A stretch of 64,000 nucleotides of DNA from Toxorhynchites rutilus septentrionalis (taxonomy: Eukaryota > Arthropoda > Insecta > Diptera > Culicidae). Positions 23,037 to 34,351 of the stretch are shown here, piece by piece (the first letter of the stretch is position 1; every line of letters begins with the position of its first letter). A model generated the notes under the pieces. It made no database searches. It saw only the letters and a program-made list of their open reading frames with translations, and had not been told where the DNA came from. Location: NCBI RefSeq assembly GCF_029784135.1, contig NC_073746.1, positions 76,890,204 through 76,954,203 on the forward strand, in the 5' to 3' direction. A program made the position numbers and the translations under genes.

Positions 23037-23486
23037 AATGTTCTTGTTCTTGATGTTCTTTAGTTATAAACATTGTGTTTATTTTCACATGTTTATGTTT
23101 GTGTATCATTGTTCGTGTTTTGGATAGACATTCGACACTAGTGCAAATCATGTTCGAGTTCAAACAAAAACATGGAACTTTCACATCACGTGGACATGTG
23201 TAAGTGTTTTTCGGAAGACTGGATGTATGTTATGAATTATTCTCGATTTGCTGATAATAGGCATTTATCAGTTGTCATAATCAATGGAGGGATGATCTTG
23301 AAGATGATATTGGATGAATTCACTCTATACTCCCCAAAGATTTGACGAGAGCCTGGCTCAAAAGGTTAAACGTTGATAGAGATTTTATTAGATTGAAGTT
23401 CAGATTGTTGTCCAATCAATTCGTGCTCCATTCACTTTTTATCTTGTTACTAACAATTTATGTAATTGTGGTCCAGGATGTCATTA

Positions 23487-23663
23487 CAGTCAACCCTCCC
23501 TAACTCGATGTTCTGTATCTCGATATTTTCCCTAACTCGATGGATTTCATGGCACCTTTTATTGATTTTATAAGTATTCTTCTCTCCATAACTCGATGGT
23601 CCCTTGAATATCGAGTTAGGGAGATATTAGCCATTTTAGTTGTCAAATTGTTAGAGTTGACTG
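23487..23663. mobile_element. pogo/Tigger-like miniature element
   Basis: Ends CAGTCAACCCTCCCTAACTC and, inverted, CAGTCAACTCTAAC, flanked by TA at 23485-23486 and 23664-23665. Inside, the phrase TAACTCGATG recurs several times and a complementary ATCGAGTTAGGGAG lies near the right end. At 177 bp it is non-autonomous. Confidence 0.8.
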
Positions 23664-23889
23664 TATAACGAGTATGTTGTTTGGTTATGTAAAAAATGCA
23701 ATTAATGAATTTAACTGGCTGCTGATTTAGAAGTTCAAAAGTGTATAATCACACATATTCCATTTGATGTATCAAAAAGAAAAAACTACAGATTTTGAAC
23801 AATGTTTGAACTAAATTCAAATGCAATTACTACACACAATCATAGTCCTATGTCAAGATCCCGTTTGTGCCCCTAGGCCCAGACCAATC

Positions 23890-25260
23890 AACTTTTTTGG
23901 CCTACAAGCATAACCATGCAAATTTCCGATGAAATGATCTGTCTAGTTGAAGGATTTTATCGGCAAAAAGAGGTCCTAGGTGATTTTCCGGATAAAACAT
24001 ATTTTTTTCATTTGGAAAACGCTTACGTCTATTTATGCGGTCAATCAATCGTTTCAATTAACATTTGTTCGCATAGCTAGACGTAATCACCTGGTTGCTC
24101 TGTCTGTAGCGTTAGTATTTACATTTCCGATAATAGTAAAAACGTCTCCGTCGATAGTTTCAGTTATTATCGGATAAAATCAAAACGGTTTGGAAGAAAT
24201 TTAGTGAAATGTCTGGAAAAGGTGCTCTTGATTTGTTGCGAGTCTAGAATTGTACTTTTTCCTGAATACTCTGGGATATGATAAGAACAGCAGGTTCGTG
24301 GTTTTTCAATTAATTGAATGTGTAAAGGCAATCTGCAGTGTTGGTAATTTTAGCAACATGATTTACCGATATCACGATCAATCGCATAAAGATGATGGAG
24401 TGACTTACTACAACGTTATGAGTAAATGCTGAGTATGTGGAATGATTCGATGTCGAATCTGAGGAGTTATAATGTCAAGAACCAATATTATTTTAATTTT
24501 ACTACTGTTCTGATTGTTTCATTATCTACCTGAAGATGCAAAAGCAGAAATTTAGGTAATTATAACATGAAAAACACAATTGCTTCTCTTTGTTCATCGC
24601 AGTGCAGTGTACAGAAAATAGTATTTATATGAGCAGTGTTTCAATGGTTTCTTATATTCATCTATTAGGAAACGCTAAGTAATAAGACACTATCGTGACA
24701 GACATATTTGGACTCTACAAAGAATGTGATTCAAACGTAGATTTAGCTTATAGCACATAATACTGACAATTGTCGATTTTCGAACGATGTATGAAAGCTT
24801 ATGCAGTTATGTGGACAAACAATGATTTTTCGGAAACGTTTTTTCAAAATTGCTCAAATGTTTTCGAACAAAAATTGTTTGTTTGCATGTTAAGCAAACG
24901 AATTACATTGCGTAGAATGCAAAACGGCTCCTATACAAACAGGGGCAGCACAGTCTTGATTTATTTTGAGATTTAGTATGCAAAGTTGCTTAAATGACCA
25001 ACGTTTTTGTATCCACAAAGTTTTACTGGCAAATTCGTTAATAAAGGACATTATACATTTTTTGAGCCAAACTAATTAACAACTGGAAAAAGACAAGCAT
25101 TATTTATACGATAATCTCACGTACTGGTCGGTTAATTGACTCGAGCTGCTGTGCCGTCAGAACAAGCAAATAATGTAGCGTCAACGCGATTTTCACTAGA
25201 TGAGGGTATGAATAATAATTTTTGTGACAAAGCGCTCGTAATTTTCAATCTAGACATCGA
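23890..25260 (+). other. Degenerate coding-like stretch, not recognised
   Basis: Short open frames follow one another (23912-24080, 23980-24177, 24250-24432, 24770-24976) with a mixed codon look, but stops occur every 40-70 codons. No domain could be named. It leads into the protease-like segment at 25261. Confidence 0.25.
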
Positions 25261-25610
25261 GCAGACAACAGCGTACAATATGGCTGGTATTTGTGTTATG
25301 GTACCCCTATAATTCTAAAAAGTGTAACTGCAGCTCATCGATTAAATAAAAACGGTTGCTCAGGCTGTGAATGTGAACAGAATATGAATAGGGAGGTATA
25401 GACAGTTGTAATTTTTTCAGTGTAGATGACAAACCGAGGTCGGGACAGCTGAAAAATAAAATCGAAGACGATGATTTGCTAGGATTATTGTTTAAATACG
25501 CATATCTATAGTTTGAAAAAATTGGAAATTATCATGGAATTACTAGAGTAGCTGTTTACACGCCATGATGGAGATTCAGGAGGAAGGAAAATGAGTACTT
25601 CATAATTTGT
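25261..25610 (+). pseudogene. Possible trypsin-like serine protease relic
   Basis: In one frame (25261-25430) the sequence reads YLCYGTPIILKSVTAAHRL, close to the conserved block around the catalytic histidine of trypsin-fold proteases (LCGGT...TAAHC). In the same frame 80 codons later, at 25567-25584, it reads DGDSGG, the motif around the catalytic serine. Between them lie six stops, and the spacing is shorter than the usual 130-140 residues. The cysteine after TAAH is arginine here. If real, it is a shrunken dead copy of a secreted protease gene; the match of two short motifs could also be chance. Confidence 0.35.
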
Positions 25611-26760
25611 TACAAATTGCCATTCACAATCGTTTTAATATCACAGATTTTTGTATGTACAAGATTTTTCTGTGGCATATTATGTCTGTCGATGAAAGGT
25701 GGATCTACAAATAGAATCTCAAAGGCAAGAAATCATGAATAAACCCAGCATCCATCCCACCAGCATCCATCAACATTGGCTTCGGCATCGGCATCAATTT
25801 CGCGCGCATTTACTCCCAGCATCGACTATTTTTTCGTTACATATCGTGTTACGCTTATTCATTTTGTTTCAAATGAAGGTAAATTTATTGAACTTATACT
25901 ATAAAAAAAGTTTCTATACAACTCCTGCATAACAGTAAATCTTACTATACTTTGAAATTGACTTTGTTACGAAGAACTAAATATCAAAAATGCATCCTAA
26001 ATGAATAAAATCATAGAAATGTCGAGAAAGAGTTTTGGCAACGATGATCTAAATAAAAAAGTAGATCCATAAATATCACAGTCGAATTTATGTAGAGGGC
26101 TCGAAGAAGATCCTTCTGTGGCTGACGATCGGCTCCCAATGGTGAATCGAGCAGACTTGATCATCGCCAATTTGGATGACGTTTTTCATACGCTTTAAGT
26201 CTAGGAGACTTAGTATTTCATACAGGTAGAAACATTATTGCGACTCAACAGCCATATTCGAAAAGTCCTATGTATTTTAGGACAGACTTTACACCAAAAA
26301 TTGTAGCAAAATATTGTTGGTTGTAAGGAAAAAACGACTTTAAAAACAAGTTATAAAAAAACTAGCTTTCTGAAGAAAATATCGAAAAAAATGGTTTTTT
26401 GCCAAAAAAAATTCTTGATTCTGAATTTTAAACTATAAAAAAAAAGCAATACTCCACTACCAACAACAAGTTCTACATCAAACCGGATTATTTGTTTCAA
26501 AGATGTAGGAAAAAACATTCAAACAGCATTGCAAACTTTTTAGTGAACAGTTTATACATTATGGATACTTGTTTCATCATCAATCGAGAACAGTTTCGTT
26601 GCAATCTTATTTTTATTGTAATGCTTAGAAATTTCAAATTAATTCCGATTTTACAATCAAGCAGGAAACTTTCAGTGTCCCTGATTGTGAGTAATGAAAA
26701 ACATATAGATAAAATGTGAATGTCGCAAACTAACAGAAAAATAGATGAGGGTGTCCAAGA
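25610..26760. other. Intergenic AT-rich stretch
   Basis: No recognised gene or repeat. The frame at 26492-26719 has no named motif. Confidence 0.4.
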
Positions 26761-26775
26761 CATAACCACATTGTT

Positions 26776-26814
26776 TTTTTTTCCCAAAATATATATTTTA
26801 TTAAGGCAACCAGC
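26776..26814 (-). mobile_element. 39-bp stub of an I-clade element with 12-bp TSD
   Basis: The plus strand reads a T run, then CCCAAAATATATATTTTATT and AAGGC. The same terminal sequence ends the full element at 58901-58942. AACCACATTGTT flanks it exactly at 26764-26775 and 26815-26826. This is an extremely 5'-truncated target-primed insertion. Confidence 0.85.
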
Positions 26815-26829
26815 AACCACATTGTTGAC

Positions 26830-28735
26830 GTAGGACTAAGTGTTTATTATTTTAAATTCGATTGGTAATCACTTTGGGAATTATTTGGGGATGAAACCAA
26901 ATATGAAAATCAACTCTTTTGTTTAAAAGTTTTGTGTTTGTTGGATATGAAAATTTAACAGACCACGTATACAGCTTGTTAGCGAATGCCTAATAAAAAT
27001 GAGATTTATATTCTGTTAAGTATTGCAGATCACTACTTTCTTAATAAAAAGATGTTTTTATGCACAATCTTTCGGAAAAACACAACAAAAAACTTATTGT
27101 TTGTTCCCAGTATTCCAAAAAACAACATCAAGTTCAATTGTCCCATTTTGATATTCTACGCATAACTGTCCCCCTATGAATTTTAAGCCCGTAACCAAGA
27201 TTGATTGATTCAAATGAGGGATCTTTTCACATTTCATTAAACAATAGTTTTCTGCTTATAAAAAACCCATTGTGAATGCTAAGTGCTTCTGATAGACAAA
27301 TATGCTAAAAACTTTGAATGCGTTTTTTGCGTTTTGCGTTTTGCTGATTTTGGAACATGCGACAACTATGCGTGGAACAGCAGTCTAGATGATGCTTGAA
27401 ATTTTTTTAATAATGCAGTAGTTTGTTTTCAAAACAATTTTTTTGAATTTGATAGCAATATTTCTAATTGATGGATGCAAAAATCTCTGCGATTCATAAA
27501 AAATCTGAGCATTTCAAATTTTCATTATCTCATTATATGTTCATTTTACATCCTCACGAAGCACCATGTTCGTACAACGAAAATAACTACCTTAGCTAGA
27601 ACGCCGTTTCATTCAGAAATACATTGCAGTTTTCTCCTCCAGCAACTTCTTACAAGTCAACACGAAGTACACGACAGCGGTCAATTCGTGCCTAGCATTC
27701 CGAGGGTTATCGCTTGCGTGTTACAACTCTCCGTTCCAAGGAACATTTCTTTTACGATTCGTCTCCTCGCTGATATATTATGCACATCAAATCATGCTGC
27801 AACATCCGACAGAAATAAACGTCAATGTTTCAAATTCTCCACCTTCGCGCTACGTCACTCGGTGCAAGAAGATGTCTCAGAAATTCTATTTTTTTCTGTA
27901 TTTCCCCATGGTACGTCTTGTCTCTGGTTGGTTTTCCAACTTCCAGCACCAGTCATCTTCATCCTAATTTGTTGCTCCGAATCGCCGATGACGAGAAGGA
28001 TACGAGGCGAAGTACATCCTTCAGGTTTTCGTTCCCGTTCGTGATGCATGTTTATTATTATTTTTCACTTGGAGCATTTACACATATATTATTTACAGAC
28101 GCTTATCTGCTCCGACCATCACCCGGACCGCTGGAAAAAGAATTTTTGACATGCCAACCCAACCATCCTCGCAAAACTCCCCGGGCGAAGCTGCTGCTGC
28201 TGCCGAGAAATAAAACATGAAATAAAAAGTTAAACGCAAGCCTGAAGAAGGATCTCCGCTGTGGGGTGGTTTATGATATTTGTGACGTTTTTCGGAAATG
28301 TTGTGTTTTCTTTTTTGTTCATTTCTTCAATATAATCTTGTCGGTTTACCCCCATCAGCACACACAGATCTGCTGGCAGAAGTTTATGGGCACGTTACCA
28401 CAGCACCAATTCCCACTAGACGCGACGGTACCCGACGCAAAACAGTTGACTTGTGTGTGAATATTCTTGTCAAATTTAGTGTCCGCCTAATTTGCATAAT
28501 CTGATGGGTTACACGTTTGAAAAGGAACAAAACGCTGAATGGGGATGGTGATTTCGTTTGAAATTTGAAATTCTCCAGTCGCCAGGGGGAAATCTCGCAA
28601 TGTTACATGGTGTTGTGATATGGACTGGATTGTAGCATGTTTTGTAGAAAAATGGGATAACGGTCACATATAGTTCGACCAAAAAGTGTGGTTAAATGTT
28701 AAACAAACATGTAACATGTAAAAACATTTTTTTTA
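26830..28735. other. Mostly unique region without a recognised gene
   Basis: 27475-28044 has a 189-codon plus-strand frame and 27825-28220 an overlapping one; neither shows a known domain. 27560-28460 is less AT-rich and not repeated elsewhere, including a CTGCTGCTGCTGC run near 28190. It could be part of a host gene, such as untranslated sequence or an exon, but no splice structure is convincing. Confidence 0.4.
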
Positions 28736-29352
28736 TTTGAAAAAAACAGGAAGTGGGTTATATCTATGGTATAACCGCAAGGGTGACGTAGGACTATCGT
28801 TGATTTAGAGATCATTTGTTTGAAGTTGAATCTGAATTCATTCTGAATGAATGAATATTTGGAGAACTTCGAAAACGAGAGCGTTACGTTGGAGGCACAA
28901 GGTTTTATGCATCCAATGTTGGATACGAAAATAACCTACTGATAGGGAAGAATAATCGTCAGAAGCTATCCTGTTAATTGCGATTGATTGAAAAATCACA
29001 AAACCAAATGTATTTGGTCACAGTGTTACATGGATAGAAAACATTAAAATAAACTCTTTCACATGGATGTAATTTTAAATTCCCAGAGGAACTGGCAGAT
29101 TATTTTCAGTAACGATTAGATATTTCCACATTTTCCCCGATACTGGAAGCCCACCAGTGGCTAATGCTAACTCGATGACCATCTGTTAATAGCACTTGAT
29201 TGAAACATATTTGGTCACAGTGTTACATGGATAGAAAACATTCAAATAAACTCTTTCACGTGAATGTATTTTTAAATTCCTAGAGGAACTGGCAGATTAT
29301 TTTCCGGATCTTTCTCGATGCTGAATGGCATCCAAACGGAAAGAATTCCGCG

Positions 29353-29379
29353 CGTGTATGTGTGTGTGTGTGTGTGTGT
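29353..29379 (+). repeat. (GT)n microsatellite
   Basis: About 26 bases of GT alternation with one GTAT interruption. The partner in element d is shorter (about 47972-47993). Confidence 0.95.
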
Positions 29380-29559
29380 AGCGGCTGCTTCGAGATCATC
29401 CCGGGGAACCGTTTGTGGCATCACTCTCCTCCTGATGGATTCCCTTCTGGCCTAAGGTGCACAAACAGGCTCTTGGTGACACCGTTCATCCGCGCTTTCA
29501 TGATAAACGAAGAGCTTTACCACAACAGCGACAACATGCTCCAATCGCTGTTCAATTAG

Positions 29560-29595
29560 AACTGAGTGGATTTCCGAGCGGCGCTCGCTTATATA
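29560..29595 (-). promoter_or_regulatory. TATA plus initiator core promoter in element a
   Basis: On the minus strand TATATAAG (29595-29588) is followed 32 bases later by the A of TCAGTT (29565-29560), a match to the insect initiator TCAKTY. The predicted start is about 29563. The same layout occurs in copies b and d. Confidence 0.6.
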
Positions 29596-30052
29596 CCGAT
29601 TGGTGATTTCAATAGCCTGTTTTGAAAGCAAATTTAAGACTATTGAAACAAGTTTTTGGATCAGAAAGTAACATGTATAGAACGCGTAGACATTTTATCT
29701 TTCGAATGATGTGTTTATCATACCATTTCGTTCGGTTGTTTAGGAGCTATTAACACTCAAAATCTCGGTCTCCGGCGTAACGCTTTCGTTTTCGACACTT
29801 TGATTTTACACCCCGGTATAGAAATGAAAGAAGACGTAGTCCTACGTCAAAATGAACCATGTGGAAAGAAAAGCACTACTTTCGACACACTCTCCCTTCC
29901 GTGGACAAGCGTGGACATTGACTACCACACTCTCCCTGTCAATCACAAGGACTTTCTTGTTCTCTTATTTGGAAATTTACTAGAGATAATTTTAGCAGTG
30001 CATTTTTAAACGGCTTTATTTAGCTTGAACTGTTTGTATGTATAATAGAATA

Positions 30053-30074
30053 CTTTTCGATCGATCGATCGAAA
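30053..30074. repeat. Perfect 22-bp palindrome TTTTCGATCGATCGATCG-type
   Basis: TTTTCGATCGATCGATCGAA plus AA is self-complementary with no spacer. Function unknown. Confidence 0.8.
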
Positions 30075-30303
30075 AACTCACTAGTAAGCCCGGAAACACA
30101 CCTAAATTCAAGATTTCTTGAGAAAGACCATTTGGGACGCCACCGGCTGGTCGCTAGTTGAATGACTGCCGAGTTGTAATTACTGCCAAAAATTGAAACT
30201 ACAACAGCAAAACAATTTATACCTCTCGCTCGAAGCAACGTGACATAAGCGGAATTAACTCTCGAATAACTCAAATAAATCAAATAACAAATAACTGAGA
30301 TAT

Positions 30304-31490
30304 TGTAGCGGTCCGGTGTAGACCGGTAATGAAAACACCGCTAGCTTAAAAACGCAAACGTGGTCTTGAAAGAATTCAAATTCGGTTCCCTTTGAGCGAG
30401 TGGCTTATGCGCCACCTCATGAGAGGACCACTCGCCAGTGCTCGATTTGCCCAGCTTGTGAGACTCATCTTTCAGAAGGTCCTATTGCTTTTTGAGAGAT
30501 ATCGGAACTCAATCTAGTAATCTTCAAGTTTCCCCGCGTCAGACTTACGAATTTCAAACCTAAATGTCCACAATTCCGAACTCCACCCTAAACTACGGAG
30601 GCTAGGGCTTAGTGCTTCACTATAAAAGCTTTCTCCAAACACTTCCCAATCTATACGCTCGATGTCGCCACCGTCCCTGAAGGGGGAACGTAACACTACA
30701 CAATTTGAAAATTAACTAAACGAAACACGAACGCGGAAATTCCTAAAGCATCACCACCCACAATGTCCTTCGGGAGATCTATACTAGCTCCATAATTAAC
30801 ATAAACGCATTTATTACAATTCTATAACATTTATTCTAACCTAGGTTTTCATTCTTTTGTTCCTTTATCTGTACTCCCTCATTTACTCAATGCTTTTGGA
30901 CGTCACATGTGCACACGGACATAAAACACAGAGAATTTACTCACGTCACTCGATACTTAGCTTATAGTAGACGATTGTGTCTCTCTGCGAGTTTCGAATT
31001 CGCTTTTGCCTCGCTGTTCGCCGGAGATGACAAACGGTCGCTGCTGTAGCTATTGGTTCAGCTTGGCTAATTGTTTCTGCTAATTGTCGTAGCGAGCCAA
31101 CTAGCTCGGCGGTATTGTCGTCCGCGTGTTTTGCCTCGATGACTGTCTATCCTAGACAAAGAGCCGTCGAACGGCTATTCGACGAGATATAATTAATCAG
31201 AGTTCACTATGAGCACCATTCAAAATTTACCTCTGTTTTATTTGCTTAAAAGCGTACTGGTCAGCTAGTTTTCAAACTATTATACCTAGCTACACGGGAA
31301 CTGAAACATTGAGGGACAATGAGTATTCAGAAAACTATCACGTTTTACCACAAGTCTTACACGTTCGCGACCAAGTCCACACTTCCAGAACGTTTCACGC
31401 ATCGAGACAAAATGGACGAGAAATGTCTGGAGATTTTTGGAAGTCTGCTAAGTAGCTAGCAATCGCGACAACTCGCGATCTTTCGGTTGC
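30304..31490. other. Unclassified segment, possibly LTR-derived
   Basis: Begins TGTAGCGGTCCGGTGTAGAC, a start style common in LTRs, and contains a TATAAAAG box at 30622 and a purine run GAAGGGGGAACG near 30675. No second LTR and no clear TSD were found. The minus-strand frame at 30514-30696 is not recognised. The composition is more even than in its neighbours. Confidence 0.3.
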
Positions 31491-31498
31491 TGTCTACA

Positions 31499-32780
31499 CA
31501 CATCAAATTGCATCACGGAAAAAACGCTGTAGAAATTCGCCCAGTAGACCGATCCTTTTGAAAATTTTAGACAGTAAAATAAAAACTATTAAACAACTTT
31601 TGGCATTTTCTTTTTATTCATACTTCGAGCCCAAGCCCGTATGCTCGCACCTTCCTCTTTACCCCGTCCATAAGGTTCTGTACAACGTCAGGTTGTAGTT
31701 TTTTTTGAACAGAAATCCATTTTCTCTTGAAGTCCGCCTCCGATTTGACAACTTTTGGGTTCTTCCGGAGGGCCTACTTCATAATCGCCCAATATTTCTC
31801 TATTGGGCGAAGCTCCGGCGCGTTGGGCGGGTTCATTTCCTTTGGCACGAAGGTGACCCCGTTGGCTTCGTACCACTCCAACACGTCCTTTGAATAGTGG
31901 CACGAAGCGAGATCCGGCCAGAAGATGGTGGGGCCCTCGTGATGCTTCAATAGTGGTAGTAAGTGCTTCTGTAGGCACTCCTTAAGGTAAACCTGCCCGT
32001 TTACCGTGCCGGTCATCACGAAGGGGGCGCTCCGCTTTCCGCAAGAGCAGATCGCTTGCCACACCATGTACTTTTTGGCAAACTTGGATAGTTTCAGCTT
32101 GCGAATCTCCTCCGGAACGCTGAATTTGTCCTCTGCGGAGAAGAACAACAGGTCCGGCAGCTGACGAAAGTCCGCTTTGACGTAGGTTTCGTCGTCCATT
32201 ACCAGGCAATGCGGCTTCGTCAGCATTTCGGTGTACAGCTTCCGGGCTCGCGTCTTCCCCACCATGTTTTGCCTTTCGTCGCGGTTAGGAGCCTTTTGAA
32301 CCTTGTATGTACGCAAGCCCTCCCGCTGCTTGGTCCGCTGGGCGAATGAACTTGACAAATTCAGGTTATTGGCGACATCCCGGACCGAACTTCTCGGATC
32401 ACGTCTAAACTGCTTAACTACGCGCTTGTGATCTTTTTCACTGACGGAGCATCCATTTTTGCCGTTCTTCACCTTCCGGTCGATGGTTAGGTTCTCGAAG
32501 TATCGTTTTAGTACTCTGCTGACCGTGGATTGGACGATTCCCAGCATCTTACCGATGTCCCGATGTGACAACTCCGGATTCTCGAAATGAATGCACAGGA
32601 TTAATTCACGACGCTCTTTTTCGTTCGACGACATTTTTCCAAATTTACGAAAAATTGACAGTGAAGCATGGCCAACGTGATCTATACACTCTTATCTGAT
32701 TATAAGCGAAAGCTGAAGATATAATTCCTAAAAATAAAATTTCTACAGCGTTTTTTCCGTCATGCAATTTGATGTGACAC
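31499..32780 (-). mobile_element. DD37E transposon (ITmD37E-like), nearly intact
   Basis: Terminal inverted repeats of about 40 bp: the left CACATCAAATTGCATCACGG begins near 31499, and its inverted partner CACATCAAATTGCATGACGG lies at 32757-32776. Both continue AAAAAACGCTGTAGAAATT. The transposase lies between them on the minus strand. A TA lies close to each end, but the exact duplication is unclear because the ends differ by a few bases. Confidence 0.85.
31618..32634 (-). pseudogene. DD37E transposase with one in-frame stop
   Basis: Cut-and-paste transposase of the DD37E branch of IS630-Tc1-mariner, described from mosquitoes. It starts MSSNEKERRELILCIH, has a helix-turn-helix-like LSHRDIGKMLGIVQSTVSRV, then a basic linker. 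The catalytic part has LVMDDETYVK (first aspartate), KYMVWQAICSCGKR, TIFWPDLASCHYSKDV (second aspartate) and ELRPIEKYWAIMK (glutamate). Thirty-seven residues separate the second aspartate and the glutamate. A TAG at 31774-31776 directly after AIMK interrupts the frame. Beyond it the same frame continues about 51 codons (ALRKNPKVVKSEADFKRKW onward) to a natural stop at 31618-31620. Total 338 codons, a normal length. Apart from this one stop the frame is open. Confidence 0.9.
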
Positions 32781-32789
32781 ACCCTTTAG

Positions 32790-33530
32790 GCCGAAATTCA
32801 AAAACGTGGACACTTAAAACATCTATCCTGCTTTCGCGAGTACTTCCCAAATTTGACCTTCTCATTTTCCTCCTTCCCTCAAGGGCACGAATAGGACGCG
32901 ACCTTCGGCTGAGTCACCTTCGCAAGACAAACTTCGCTGTGACCAATCATCTCTCAGAAGAAGAAAATGATCGAAAATAGTAATGAAGTGCATGGAAAAA
33001 TCCACGGTGCTCGAGTTATCGGATTGCCTACTTTCTGGCGAACAAATTATTTGAATATGCGAAGCGTATTTGAATTTAATTGGCGGAAGTGAATCTTCAA
33101 TTATGGCAAGTGTGAACGTATGGACCGACAAAGAAGAACTAACATAATAAATAACGAAGAATTAACAACGGAAAAATAAAGATTTCTATAAATAAATAAA
33201 TAACGAAAATAATTGAATAATTTATAAATATAATAAATATAATAAATATAACCTTCAATAAGTACAAATGGGAAATTACACATGAAAAGCTAAATACATA
33301 TCATATACAGCTATACACCTGTTACAATATATAGCAAACATATTTCATGGTATAGTCTCTTATTTTATTCAACAAACACACATTTCATCGCACAGAATGC
33401 TTCCACTGAGTGGCGCGAGTAATCGTCACAACATTTCCGAATTAACTCTTAAACAGCTTTAACATGTGATGTTGGCTGATCGCTGTCTATAGTGAATTTG
33501 AAAATTAAACACTGTTGAGCTGTTCTTGTT
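32790..33530. other. Intergenic stretch with TAAA-type repeats
   Basis: 33185-33252 has imperfect AAATAAATAAATAACG and AATAATAAATATAATAAATA repeats. Nothing else is recognised. Confidence 0.45.
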
Positions 33531-33539
33531 TGAAAAAAT

Positions 33540-33810
33540 ATAACAATTGCATTATTTATTGCATTTGTTTTCATAGTTTACATGGTTTCGGGACTAACGG
33601 CCGTATATTTTTTAAATATATTTTTTAAACTGGGGCTTTTTCACATAACATACAAAAATCATAGAATCAAAATTGATTCAAGTCTCTACGTATAACATGA
33701 TAGTCAAAGATTAGAAATTATAATGATAATGGATAATATTACCATTTTACAGCCGCTCTAAATCAATGCACAATGGTCCAGGAGATGCATTTAAGTGGAA
33801 ATTAGCATTC
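33540..33810 (+). repeat. Repeat related to 42115-42450
   Basis: Shares TTTTCATAGTTTACATGGTTT and the GATTCAAGTCTCTA phrase (the latter inverted in the second copy). Probably a decayed foldback-type element. Confidence 0.4.
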
Positions 33811-33824
33811 AGAGCTCGACAGTT

Positions 33825-34097
33825 CTTCTTCTTCTTCAATGGCACTAACGTTCCTAGAGGAACTTCGCCGTCTCAGCGTAGTATTACTTGCGTAATTTTT
33901 TATTAGTACTTAGTTGAGATTTCTATGCCAAATAACACGCCTTGAATGCATTCTGAATGGCAAGCTCTAGAATACGCGTGATCACAGTGCAAGTCGGAGG
34001 AAATTTCTTTGACGAAAAATTCCCCCGACAAGAACGGGAATCGAACCCGAACACCCGGCATGTTAGTTATGACGCTAACCACTCGGCCACGGGAGCA
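33825..34097 (-). mobile_element. Feilai-like tRNA-derived SINE with 15-bp TSD
   Basis: Read on the minus strand it begins GCTCCCGTGGCCGAGTGGTT, with an A box at the TGGCCGAGTGG part and a B box GGTTCGATTCC, a cloverleaf-like head. About 190 bp of body follows, ending in (GAA)n. CAGAGCTCGACAGTT flanks it at 33810-33824 and 34098-34112. A second copy lies at 57565-57828. The name Feilai is from memory. Confidence 0.85.
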
Positions 34098-34351
34098 CAG
34101 AGCTCGACAGTTATTATATACAAAAACTGTCTTGGACAAAGTTGTTACATATAACAGAGCGCTCATTTTCATGTTATCAAAAATAGGGTAACCAAAATTG
34201 TAGATGAAATAAAAAAAATATAACTTTCTTAACTTTATAGATAAAGGTAAACATAGTTCGAGAATGTTGTGGTCCCAGTTATTTGAGACATCTTTGTAGA
34301 ACTTTTTTTTTATCTCTTGAAATAACCGATATAGCGTCTTTTTTCTAAGTT

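Larger units (their letters stand above)
28784..29849 (-). mobile_element. TGACGTAGGACTA-family element a, with promoter
   Basis: TGACGTAGGACTA at 28784-28796 and its complement at 29837-29849 bound a 1066-bp element. Outside the left end lies GGGTTATATCTATGGTATAACC followed by GCAAGG, which also borders copies b and d and, more diverged, c. The inverted copy d (47505-48563) matches it nearly end to end. A (GT)n tract at 29353-29379 is longer than the tract in d. Two direct copies of a stretch with TCTGCCAGTTCCTC-type sequence (GAACTGGCAGATTATTTTC) lie near 29090 and 29285. The only open frames are about 65 codons and look incidental. No transposase, so it is non-autonomous. Confidence 0.75.

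Noticed and set aside
23890..25700. Endogenous viral element
   Set aside because: I looked for viral nucleoprotein, glycoprotein and polymerase motifs in the broken frames and found none that I could defend.
27475..28044. 189-codon plus-strand frame, the longest outside transposons
   Set aside because: No domain, no start context or neighbours to support it, and an overlapping frame of similar length exists; not reported as a gene.
29362..29559. 65-codon frame conserved between elements a and d
   Set aside because: The frame starts in a GT microsatellite; conservation equals that of the whole element and no domain is seen. A passing resemblance to histone tails did not hold on inspection.
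34027..34097. tRNA gene-like sequence on the minus strand with good A and B boxes
   Set aside because: It is the head of a Feilai-like SINE with a 15-bp duplication and a 3' body; the same head recurs at 57760-57828.
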